A stretch of 64,000 nucleotides of DNA, taken from contig CM082593.2 in NCBI GenBank assembly GCA_040954595.2, positions 7,130,001 through 7,194,000 on the forward strand. Direction: 5' to 3'. The notes under the pieces were generated by a model. That model saw only the letters and a program-made list of their open reading frames with translations. It made no database searches and was not told the DNA's origin. Shown piece by piece: positions 41,708 to 54,263 of this stretch; positions within the stretch are counted from its first letter, which is position 1, and every line of letters begins with the position of its first letter. A program made the position numbers and the translations under genes. Origin of the DNA: Balanoglossus misakiensis. Its lineage: Eukaryota > Hemichordata.

Positions 41708-44700
41708 TGTTCTCTCACCGATTGGCTGAACACATATACGGTAGTGGTTGTCGAACATGGTTGGTTGTTAAAAATAATGCAGGCCCAGCGACCCAGGGGA
41801 CTGAAAAAACCTTGGTGATATCTGAAGCTGTGCATTGATAAGCATTGATGAGAACCTGCAGCTAATTTGCTGCGGTCTAAAATTGTCTTGTTTATGTTCT
41901 TTTGGCAATTATCGCCTTTTAAAAGGCCATCACAGAAGTGTGAAAGTGATTAAGAAATGGAAGAAATCTAACCTGGCAGCTGATAAAAAAAGTCCTTAGC
42001 TGTGTCCCTGAAAGCATGGTATCTTCTGTAAACGTAAATAAACACTACCTGCTATGAGTCGCCAAGATGTCTGTGGTTCCAGTGTCTGGCGGAAGATTGT
42101 CTTATTCCAAAAAAGGATGTCACCTTCACTGAGACTGAAGTGTGACAAAAATGCGAAAAGTCCACCTTTTGCTTTTAAGTCCTTATGCTCCACTACGCTC
42201 GTCATAAGAGGAGACATTAAATCACAAACAGACAAATGAGACGAGGATTTTTTTTTCAGAAAAAAAATTTATGGCAAAATTCAAAAGATCTATAGGCAGT
42301 CTTTGAAACTAGGTAACATCTACATGTCTCTGCCAGGCCAAAATCAAAGGGCTGTACATCGTAGGGGATGATTATCAGGCACCTGTATTGCCTGGTAATT
42401 TATTGGTTTTTCCTTGACCTAGTAGATAGCAGCACTGCCCAGTAAATAAATAAAACCTTCAAGTATACTGTGTGCATGGCCGCCAAATAGCTATTCAGCT
42501 CATTGTGCCGTGTCGTTGGCAAATATAGACTCTTCAGCAGGTGAAAAATTTGTAGGGTGTGTTCAAGTTGCTGGGTTTGAGATGGCTGAGAAGGATTTTT
42601 TTGAAATGAGCCACCTTGTCGCAATTCTGTGCGGTGTGCTCGGGCAGTGGAGGCATGTGGAAAGCCTGGTTGTTGTTTAGTACCTTGTCAAGGGGAGTGC
42701 TTTTGACAATGGGTGGAATGGCTGGGGTCAGTTTGGTTAAAAGCAGTTGACTTGGTTGGCACTGTTACAGTGTTTTGTCCAGCGATTTTTTTTCTCGCAT
42801 GGTCTTTAATCGCGACGTTCTGAAGGCGATAGCATTGATATCAAATCTTTGCATTGAACTGCTGTTCCTAGTTCAACTTGTGTACTGACAGATTGTCAAT
42901 AGCAATGGAGTGGTGCGGGCTAGATGGGGTGGGGTTGGGGATGAAGACCCCCCCCCCACCCACCCATTACTGCTGTGTCAGCATTATGCAAATGATACAT
43001 GAATATGCAAAATACCCTGTCCAATTTTGCGTGGTTTAAATGAAACCTTGCGTGGTTTGGATCACCGGTGACCAGTCCTTCCTGTCGGGAGCGGAATTTC
43101 TTTTCACACTGTCCAGCTCACTTCCCATGCATAATATTGATTTTGTCTCACCCAGCGAGATCCGACAGCCCCAGCACAATGAAGTGTGTCAGGGGAAGGC
43201 GTTAGGTATCGATACACACAGTTCTGCTTCATGGCCGTCGCACAAAAAACCTGCAAGTGCAGCGGTCGGCTCAACTTCTAAGCGATTATTTTGCATTTTG
43301 TGTAACTTGTAGCATTCCTGGGACCGCATCGAGTTACCGCCGTGCTATGGGTGGTGGTGACGTCTGGTTTAAGCAAGCAATCATCGCCCCCAAGGAGTGC
43401 GACATAAAAGAAATAAATTCTGGAGGCAAAGAAAAGAAACTTTCTTAGTGTGCTCAAGGAGACGTTGAACAGAACTAGAAACAGCCAAATTTTGACATGT
43501 GATACAAAGATACATGTCAAAAAGCACACAGGTGACTGCAAATCTAGAAAAATTTTCAGTTTTCAGCAAAATGTGTCGGTAAAACCAAAATAGCTTTGCC
43601 GCCAACCATTGTTTGTGTGAGTAAATTTAGACTGTGCTGTAAATATAATGTCTCTGGACTGCTTGCTGTCTGCTGGTGAAAGGTCCTAGCCTTTGGTACT
43701 TTAATTGTTTATATCATGAGCTTTGAGTGTGGTTTAAATATTTTTCAAATGGTAGTTGTTTCCTCAAGTGAAACTCTCGCCTGGTGTTTTGGCCTGGCAT
43801 TAAGTGGTCCAAAAACATTTTACTGGGCCTTGGTTTCCAAAGCAACTCGACGGTTCTGCTGCATTCTTTCAGAGGAAAGTTTCACTCCATCCAATTGGCT
43901 GTTGCCATGACGTTTGCTTCACCGACCCCCTAGGTTAGTGAGGATGACACTGTATTTGAGAAAGCTTGAGTAATCACAGAAAAGGATAGCTTCAGAGGAA
44001 TTTTATGTACATAGAAAGTTTGTTTCTAACAGTTGAATAATGCAGTAGATCTCTCACACATTGCAGGATAAAACAGAATACCAGAATTGCCAAATTCTGT
44101 TGATATTTGGGTGAAAAAAATAAACATTTTGCACAGTGATGAATTTTTGTCAGGAAAACTCAAAACTCAAAAGTATATATTTCCAGACTATGTGAGATGT
44201 ACAGTAATGTGAGAAATATTGTTGAATATCTTTTTATGTAAGGCAAGTTCACAGATTTTGATTTTGAAAATTGGATTATTGATGGGATGGGACAGTGTGG
44301 TGTTCCCATATATGCAGCTCAGTGCCATAACGATTCTAGGTCTACCGGAAATAAAGCCACTTATACACCTCAATTTTCACTAATTTATGATTTTTATGAC
44401 AGATTGATGGACAAGGCCTTGATTTGTCTCTCACTGCCAGAGCAAAAGACTTTTATAGTTATTGTCAGTGGATAAACTTTTATAGCTGCCGACTCCAGAA
44501 CTTTATGGTGACTATATCTTTCGCAATGAATTCGCCTTCTGTGCTAACTCGCGGAGCTAGTTAAAGTTTTAGAGCCTGCGTTGTCATTGTTGGTTTTCTG
44601 TTGTCTGTCGAGATACGAATGACATAAAAAAATCTGTGTAAGACTGCAGCAGTGAAAACTGCCAGTTCTGTGTGAATGGATTTTTGCGTGTGTTCAACCG

Positions 44701-47700
44701 TCATTAAGAAGCGATTTTTCACCTGTGCGGAAGAAAGTACACATTCGCACAAGGGACAGCTTTGAAGTCGGGGTCTCTCACAGCAATGTCACCTTGGGGT
44801 GCTGAAAGCGTTTTCGTGTCCGCGGACCTTGGCCAATAATTTGCTTTTCGGCTCACCGATCGACTTGGGCAAATGGCAGAGGACGCTTGTTGTTTGTCGA
44901 AGCGAATTCTGTTTGTGCAAGGTTTTTTTTTCCGTGGGTGTTTCACTGTTTGTTAGAAGGGAACACAGGTAAAGAGATTTATGAGAACATTCAGTGTTGG
45001 TCTTAAGTGCTCAGCTAATAGCTGGTCGTGTAATCATCCCGGTTAAACCATCAGATTGGTAAATTTGTTCATTTTTGTGGTCAAAGTAAGTGTACCTACA
45101 GCAACGTTGCATTCAGTTGTAAGCTTTTTACATGCCTATAACATTGCATTACCAGAGTTGGTATCCTTAATTATAGATCATGTGTCTTTTGCATGAAACA
45201 TTTTCATAATTCTTGACAATCTTTTAATGTCTTTCATGAAATGCCTGATGTTAATTTGATTAATATTTGAAAACTTCATGAAACTTGAAGAAAATTCATG
45301 AATTGTAAACTAGTTGCTGGATGACCGATACTTCAGAAAATTACCTCCCCTAGCAAGTGGTGACTTGTTTAAATAATGTTCTCCGGTTTTGAAAACAGGG
45401 TAGTCTAGACAAGCCTTTTTGATAAGATTTACTCGACATTATAAATATGAATTATGATGTTCAATATTTTAACATTATTATATCAATTTTGCAGGTTTTG
45501 AAACATCTTCTGTTTGTAAACCCCAAAAACGAAGATTCTCCTGATAAAAAACTCTTTGAATTTTGCAGTGTTCACCCCAGAGCAATCAAATTAAAAAGTG
45601 CCGGCCATTACCCTGTAATTTGGGGAAAACAATAGATACTCATTATCATAACAATAAAGTGCATTGTCATGTTATATATGTGTGTTGTTACATCGTCAAT
45701 TGTTTTAAAACAAATGTGATTCTTTCTGAAACCCTGCAGTGATGATCTTGTCCAGGAATTTGCAAAACTGAGATTCCATTCCACAAATTATTTTACTGTT
45801 TTACTCAATGCAAATTGACCACTTAGTAACAGGGTCCACTCATTGCGTTGGAACTGGAGGATGTAGTGGTTCTTAGAAGGTATTATCTCGGTCCAATTTG
45901 AACAAATCGCTTCGGCAATAGAAAATCGGAGACAAACCGGGGATGTGTGCCCAAGCTCAGTGTGTCAATGATCAAAGGGCAAATAACGTGTGCATCTGAC
46001 ATAAACAGCAACAATGCGGGATTGAAGACTTTCTTTCATGATCGTTACTCATCCCAAATCCAGTCTTTGTGAAGCATTCCAAACGACATGTACCCGTTCT
46101 GAATGAGGTTTAAGTCCTAAGATCCCGGTGAATGGAGAAGCTTGAAGTGGACAGACCCTGTCGGGTTGAATTGGTGGTTCGGCTACTTGTACATCAAAAA
46201 CTCTGTGAACAGATGCGGTGGATAAGACACACTGCGTAAAGTGAACGTCCAGTCTACTAAAACGTGCAGAAGAAATAACATCTTCTTTGTGTTATGAGAG
46301 AACATGCTAAATGAAAATAACCGGAGTCGACTGGACACCTTTGTTATGCGAACACTCTTGACATTGGTGTTCAGTTTTACGTAACGGTAAATAGCCCCAA
46401 GGCCCAAAGCAGAAACTTCCGACAGTTATTTGAAAATGATCTGTGGAAAAGGAATGAAGAAGACTGCCATTTTGTTTCTCATAACCAGCGCCTCGGCCAG
46501 TACATGTATATCATACTAGGTGAATTTCACAGATACAAGTTTAGTGTGGGGTGGGTTTTTCCAAGTCGCTCCGAATTTTTGCAGCAAAGATGAGAACAGT
46601 GCAAGAAGCTAGTGACAGTCAGTGTAGGCTGCTGTCCGGTTTGGCCGAATTCTCTCATAGTCTTGAAGAAATGGGGATGAAACTGAAAGGGTTATAAACC
46701 TGGACCAGCAAATACTCGACAGGTATTACAGAATCAAAGCTGTATCATTTTCAAATCTGATTTTTAGGGGTCACTTCCGGTGTACAGCACATATCATATT
46801 CGTGATCCCATCAGAAGAAACCACTGAAAATATCGTAACTCTGACAAACATCTCTACGTAAATATTTTTGTGGGTGTACCCATGGAAATATACCATGACC
46901 ACTATACCAGGATTAGTAATAGTATATCGTGGAAACTGTTGTGGGTAACTTTGCATGAATTATGATTTGTCAAGGCAAGCTAAGATTTTCCTGTGATGCA
47001 CAAGGTGATTGTAATTTAAGATAGGCTGCCCTCCAGCCTTGCTAAATATGATAAGTAGCTTTCAGTTTTAATCTTTACCAAAACTGAAAAGTAAATGGAT
47101 GTGGAAAAGTGTTTGCTGCTAAAGGCGTTAATACAGGATTTGACTGTTTTTTTGAAAGGGGGGGGGGGGGTTCAGAATACACACATATTTTTCTGGGATA
47201 CTCAGGTTTAGGTTTATGGATTATTTCTATGGCACTAATTCACACGAAAATTATAAAGACCATGTTTATGAATGTGATTAAAGTGAAATTTTCACAGCTT
47301 TTGATGTTTGCATGCCAAGTTAAGAACTTCATGTCTTTCTCAACCGAATTAACACATACACCTGAGTCAGTGTGTTGCTAGGCATTACATTTCCACCATT
47401 TTGTTTATCTATTTTCATCAGTAATTGTTTGTTACACCTGTGCAGAAAGAAAAACAGTAGTCAGGTGTTAACTTTGCGTTTCTTCTCAGCGGAAATTACC
47501 TGCAAATTGCTCTCTTTCTGCAGCGGCGAAGTTCATTTGGGAAATTTGGTGACGATGTTGATTTTGTTTATTGGTGCACACAGAGAGAAAATTGAGAGTG
47601 TAAAACTGTGTTCAGCTAAGTCGTATCTCTGGGGGACACCATGACACTTTTGTTGATCTTTGGTGGAATGTCAATTAGAGAAATCAATGCATTGTTAAAG

Positions 47701-48644
47701 AGTTTTGTTTGGGTTCTCAGGTTGAAGAGACAAACCAATACCAAAGAAAAAGAGACTAATAATTACCAATTTACTTTCATCAGGAGAATCATGGACTTCA
47801 ATTGGTTCTTCTGTGTGTGTTTTCCTTTCTTTTGTACAGATATTTTGAAGTGTTGTTTCAGGCAATTTAGGAAATGTTTTTCTTCGTAAATAACAGTCTC
47901 TGATGGCAAGGTTCTGATTCAGGGACATGTGTGTTGATTTGTTTTTTTGAGTTTGTGGAAGACCGATCGACATTTGTGTGCTCAAAGCTGAACTTGGAGT
48001 GTGACTGATTCGAGAGCATGCTTGTGCTATACAGAGGCCTGATATGTCTTGTATTTGAAAGTACTTGGTGAAAGAAATCAGTTGATATGGCTTGGCTGTT
48101 TAATCAAGAGCAACACTTGAATTTATTGCCTTTTAACCTGATGCGAGATCAAAACGCAGCTCGTCCCCGGTGTTGGGACCGTGTTTGTACTGCCCAGCTG
48201 GTTTTACGTAACAACATTGTGTTTACATGACAAAAGTTGTTTTGTCGTCCTTATTGACAGAATGGAGACTATAAGTAGGGCTGGTGAAAAAAATGTCGCA
48301 CAACCCTGCAGAAAATCCGAAATGTTTTTTCTGCGTTTCAAGTGTTTATTCGGAGGGAATTTTTTTTTCTTTGGAATAAACGTGAAAGTATTTCTGAATC
48401 TCTGTCGTTTAGATCTTTCGCCCATTTTGAGCTGATCTGTTGAGTTTGTTTGCAAACTGTGTGGCGGAACGGACCCTAGGTTTTGGTGGCTGGGTCGTGT
48501 CTTTGTTTTGGGGATGGCACGGTGTTTTGAATCTGAAATAACTGAGGGACTGTGGCGTTGGAACGCATTCTTTGGGGGTGCTTGAACAAGAGTTTCGCGT
48601 GACATGTGCGGAATTCCACAATTGGGTGATTGAACACACCTGAG

Positions 48645-49000
48645 TTAAAGGGACAAAGTCTCTCTCTCGCTGCCCGTTTTTCATTAATATATGTTTGATA
48701 CAAGACACCGTTTATGTTATTCTACATGTGGATATATAGTGAATCAACGTTCGACCGCAAACAACTTCTGTCCCGTTTGTAGGATATGAGAGTAAAAATC
48801 TCACCAAAATGAATAAATGGTAGAGACCAATTATTCATTTTGGCGAGTTTTTCACTCTCGTGTTTATAAGTGAGATGGAAGTTGTGTGTGGTCGAACATT
48901 GATTCACTATATATCAACATGTAGACTAACATAAATGGTGTCTTGTATCAAACATAATTAATGGAAAAAGGGCAGCGATAGAGAGACTTTGTCCCTTTAA
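48645..49000. mobile_element. 356-bp near-perfect palindromic MITE bounded by TTAA, copy 1
   Basis: Starts TTAAAGGGACAAAGTCTCTC and its reverse complement closes the element. The two halves match over nearly their full length (GATACAAGACACC, ATATATAGTGAATCAA, CCAAAATGAATAA), with the centre near 48822. It would fold into a hairpin of about 170 bp. A second copy is at 53275-53618. The TTAA at both ends is either a piggyBac-type duplication or part of the inverted repeat. Confidence 0.85.
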
Positions 49001-52000
49001 TTAAATGGCACATGACAAAATGATTCCAGTACATGTAGATTGAGTTGTGTGTGTTGTGTGTGTGTGTGTGGGGGGGGGGGGGATCAATTAGGGACCCTTG
49101 TCTTTGGACCAGCTCGTTCCTTTCTCAGGTAAATGCTTGAAAGGGACCTCCCTGGTGTCCATTATTGATTAATTAGAATTACTAGTCCTGTCTTAATTAC
49201 CACCGGGGTGTCAAAGCTGAAGGACGACAGTCTCTTGGTCGTCTGCCACATTCTGTGAAAAAAAAAAGAACAGGGTGATGTACATGTATCTGTTTGCGAT
49301 GAATTCCGTCACACATATCGGTTTTGTCCTGGTCAGTCAGGTATCAACCTGTTGAATGACTTTTGCTGTCAGCTAATCATATCCCAGTGCCCCGATGTCT
49401 CCCACAAGTCTTTGTCTAAATGCATTCTCCTACGCATCGCAGGCACTCTATGATGCCTGTTTGAAAACACAGGTGTTAATTTACACAGACATACTGGAGA
49501 CATTTTGGTTAAGGAGTCGTTTTGCCCATAGTCTGAATCAAACAGTGCGTTTTGTAGATTGTGTACGCCCCGACCCTCCCAAAGGCAAGATGCATGCATG
49601 GCACATCAACCCACTCACAACCCTACTTTGGAATATTCCATTGTCTTCTGTAGTCAAGTCAGTCCCATATCCCAAGAATTGGGGTTAAAGGGGAGGGGTG
49701 TTGAACAAAACCTTGGTGGTACATTTTTTGCTGACTGGATGCAACAAACTAAAGCTAGACATGTTTTCAGGCTTCTGAAATATAGCCAGACTTGTCAACT
49801 TAGGCATTTACAGTTATTAAGTGAAAAGTACTTGAGGTCCTGGTTCATCCTTCAGGTCAGACAAAAGATGTGTATAACACATGTGCTGCTCATAACAGAA
49901 CAAAATCCAGTCGACATTGCAAATTCTGACTGTAAATCAATGTATCCTTACAAGAACCTTAGAGCATGTATCCAGTCTGTGAGAGTCCATGTACTAAAAT
50001 AGATTAGGTTTTCCAGTCTCCCAGTATATCTGTCATTGATTTACAGTTTTGAATATGATTTTATGGTACATTGCCCCTCGATACAATATTCAGACACAAT
50101 TATTTGTCCAAACAGTACTTTGGAATGTACTGTATGACAACAATGTAGCATGCTGTAACTGTCATTACCGATTCATAAAAGCAGAATACTACAGTAATCA
50201 GTCCCCTGTGCATTCATACAATTGTGAATTGGAATTGAGCATAACTCATTTGCATATCTAGTCATATGTTAATATAGATTCCAGCAGTGTCCAGGAACTT
50301 CAAGTTGGTTCTTCGTATGCCAATGGTGCCAGAAAGGTCAATTAAAACTTTTCCCTGATGAGATGAGATGAGATGAGAATTTTGATCCTGCATATTTGAT
50401 ATCGATCGAGATTTGCTCAAAATTTCTTGAAATTTGCAAGCAGCTGGATACAGCTGTCCGTATGCAGACATTGCTGATTTCATATTGCTTGCTATTTCGA
50501 GCGTGTTTAGTTATCCCCAAATGGCCAACTATCACCAAACTGATATGCAGGACCATTCATGGATTTGTCAGTTTGTCAGGTTTTGTGTACATTATGGTAT
50601 TCTGGTTTGACCATGTACCAGGGCTGTGATTATTGGCCGAAACTGCCAGCGAAAACCTTCAATCTACAGTCTCTATATCGATAAGACCAGATCATGCACA
50701 CACTGTATTGCATGTATGTTTGATGGAACAGACCAAATAATAAATCAGTAATTTTTCCATCAGTATGTTCCTATGTTCCTAATATCACTGGTGTGAGAGT
50801 GATCTGTTATGATAGAACATGACTGCTGCCAGTATGAATCAAGTCCTCCCTGATTATTCCAATGTTGGCTGTGTTAAGTATTTTCACAGCGAAGAATTTC
50901 CCAATTACTACATACAAGATCAAGCTCTCATCAATCTTCCATCACAGAAAACAGGAATGTATAGTATCCCTGAATGTGCTCATCTCATAAGTATGTTTTG
51001 AAAGCCAGATTATATTATTTGTGTGGGGCGTCTGCATACTTATTAGCCCGTGACAAAACAGGCTTTTCACGCCATAAGGGGATTAGGCAACCCGCTTTTC
51101 ATTGTGCTTGTCCTATTGAGGAAAACAAGTTCAAAGTTAACTCCCGTTGTTCGACTGCACAATGTGAGCGTTGAGAGTTCGCAGCTGTGTCAATGTACAG
51201 TTTTGCTTGCAGGTGTCATGCGTAGGAATTCAGCTTTTTTACCTGCAGCAGAGCATGATGTGGTAAACCCATCAGAAAAGTCGTGTTGAGATTGTATTGC
51301 TCAACAGTCTTGAATAGACCATTTTCAGAACTCCATGAGAACCTGTGAGATTTTGCTTGGCTAAGCAATTTATATGGGAGGGACATTCTCATGTGACACA
51401 GGACAAACAACACATAGCCGATCGTGTTGAACAGCACAAAAGTTGCAATTTTTGTTTAACACTACATGTAGTTTCATACAAAGTTTGACTTGTTTTACTT
51501 GGCTAGCCTGGTGCTACGGCAAGTCGCATGAGATCTCGCAATTAGTGGAAAATCATCTATCTACATGTAGCTTGAAGTAATTTTCTGGTTCTGTGACCCT
51601 GACAACTAGCTCCTAGACTTGTTTCTTACATTGTCCATGTGTAAGATGCAGTCCTTGCCTGTCAAACACAAGCCAGGCTTTTCCCATCCATTCCGGTGCA
51701 CAGTGAGAACTTCTTGTCAAAAAGCCACCTTTGTTACATCTGTCCCCGGCAGAAATACAGTAGCTATTAACTCTGACCATGGCGGTTAAAAGGCAGAAAT
51801 CCAAGTTCAAGTTCCATTCCCACGGGTTGAAAGAAAAACTGGGAAAGTAATCAGAGTGTTTGTGAGAAAGGGTTTCTTTGTGTGAGTGGGCTAGTTCAAT
51901 TTCCGGATGTTCCGTGTAACCGTGGTGCCAACAGAGATTTAGCCATTATCTTGTGAGTGTAGCTTTAATGATCATTGGCATGAGAGATAATTAAGGTCAA

Positions 52001-53274
52001 GTTTGTTGTTCTGGAGGAAGGGACGATTAGTGAGTTATGGGAAATCTGTGCTTTTGTCACGGTGGTGTTTTGGTCGACAGTTTTCCGTGAATGCGTCTTC
52101 TATTGTGTGACTGATGGGTGGTCTGGTGGTTTTCCGTGTGCAGATAATGAAAATGACCCACCCCAAGTACGTGTGCGTACGACTGCGATTGAATGAAATC
52201 AGCGGGGAATCGTGGTTTTTGCACGCTCTGGTTCTTTTTTTCAAGAGGTTCACTTTTGCCAAGATAGTGAAATAATTCTCTGGGATTGTTTCCCCTGTCT
52301 CGCCCGAAAGCAATTCACGTCTTGAAGCAATCCATCTGTCATGAAATTAAATTACATGTACCAGTGAGTCGGCAACCAGAGCTTATGGGAAACGAAAACC
52401 AGCTTCCTGTAGTGCTGAATTGGCTACCAGGAACCTTATCAGACACTGGCGATGCTGACAGTAGACACTAGCATGTACCGGGTACACTACACGTAACATC
52501 CCCAGTAAAAATCTGCAGTCATAATGATATTTGCCCAGCACAGACCACTGCACCCATCAGCTCTGCCTGAATGTTTGTAAATATTTACAATGTCCTCTCA
52601 AGTCCATAAAGCCTCCAATAGGCAGTAAAAATCATCTGGTTTGTCCTCAAGTATTTAGGTCAGCTGGGAAGTGTTGGACTGGTGGATAAGATCAGTCTTG
52701 GCAGTTCAAGGACATTCAGATTAAATTAATCCTGTTCTCTCTCCTCGTGTTCACTTGAAAGTTCTGTGAGAGTCTTTCCTCGCGAGCGTCGTTTCTCGTT
52801 GAATTCTTCTCCCTCGTGATACTGACAGCTGGTGCATTCCTCGGCATTTTCATTCTGAAAAAAAAATTGCCTGGAGTTCAAAGTTCAGAATTTCCGACTG
52901 GTACCATATGATATGTCTATTCTCGATTAGAACTTTGTCACTGAACATTTTATGAGGAGACGTCTAGCTTCATTCATAAGTTTCTCCCCCTTATTTCTGA
53001 CAAATAGACTTCAGTTATGACACATAAAAGTGAGAAAATGAGAAAATACCAATACATTATGTTCAAGCTGATATTGCCATGCGTTTGTATAACCAACAAA
53101 TTTACTTCACTGTTTGCATTTTAGTAGTAGTGAGGTTTATTATAGTAAACAGTGGATGTCATCTTGGTGTGGAAATTCTAGCTTGGTTCAGTGCCAGCCT
53201 AGCTGGGTTCCGGGGGTATGGTAGAGAGGGTGGGTTATGATAATGTCTAGCTGTAAAATTTGAGTGTGGATGCC

Positions 53275-53618
53275 TTAAAGGGACAAAGTCTCTCTCTCGC
53301 TGCATTTTTTTCCATTAATTATATTTGATACAAGACACCGTTTGTTATTCTACATGTCGATATATAGTGAATCAACTTCCATCCCTCTTATAGACAGGAG
53401 AGTGAAAAAACTCGCCAAAATGAATAATCGTTCTTTACCATTTATTCATTTTGGGCGAGTTTTTACTCTCATATCATACAAGTGGGATGGAAGTTGTGTG
53501 TGGTTTAACGTTGATTCACTACATGTATATATCCACATGTACATTAACATAAACGGTGTCTTGTATCAAACATAATTAATGGAAAAGGGGCAGCTGGAGA
53601 GAGACTTTGTCCCTTTAA
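53275..53618. mobile_element. 344-bp near-perfect palindromic MITE bounded by TTAA, copy 2
   Basis: Same family as 48645-49000: starts TTAAAGGGACAAAGTCTCTC, centre near 53445 (AATGAATAATCG ... CCATTTATTCATTTTGG), ends GACTTTGTCCCTTTAA. The two copies differ by small deletions and substitutions in the arms. Confidence 0.85.
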
Positions 53619-54087
53619 GCTGGCAGTATCAACAGTGAGAATTAACTCTCTTCAGTTTGGACACAGACTGACCAATACGTATGGGCGCTAACTTTAAAAG
53701 TGCAAGTGTATAGATACAGTCCAAATTGCAGATCTCTAACCCACAGGGGAGTCGTGCAGCCATGGCAAGGTCCATTGATAAATGTTATGTGCGAGCACGA
53801 TTAGAGTCAGTATCGGGAAAACTGTCAACAGACAATAAGGTCATTAGCAGATTCAAATGCATGCATTCATAAGCGAAACCGGTATCACTATCAGGACAGG
53901 GACTGATAATAAAGAATACTTTAATTTCTTGTCAAGTTCATTATTGTTTTGAATGCAACATCAAAAGGTGGTCACAGGTACATTGTTTTAAAAAACTTCA
54001 CTTGAAATTCATATTTTGTACTGTATGCAAAATATGCCGGTTCTCGTGCAGAGTAAAGCTTTTGTAATTTGAATGAAAATATCAAAT

Positions 54088-54263
54088 GAAATGTTGTTTA
54101 TGAAAATTTTTGTGAGCTCATAAAACAATGGAAGGTTAAGAACATTGTGCAGGCATTGCCCGTAAATTGAATTAATTTTTTAAAAGAAATGCTTTCTATG
54201 AAAAGTTCCGGTAGCTCATAAAAACGACGGAAGGTTGAGGACATTGCTCAGGCATCGCACGTA
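54088..54263. repeat. Tandem duplication, ~79-bp unit
   Basis: GAAATGTTGTTTATGAAAAT at 54088 recurs as GAAATGCTTTCTATGAAAAG at 54186. Both continue with AGCTCATAAAA, GGAAGGTTGAGGACATTG-like sequence and CAGGCAT-GC-CGTA, about 80 percent identical by eye. Confidence 0.65.

Noticed and set aside
48204-48605. 133-codon open frame, minus strand
   Set aside because: Basic, low-complexity translation without domain features; lies in repeat-containing intron DNA next to the palindromic MITE.
49559-50002. 147-codon open frame, plus strand
   Set aside because: No motif, no flanking splice signals of note, no coding-like composition.
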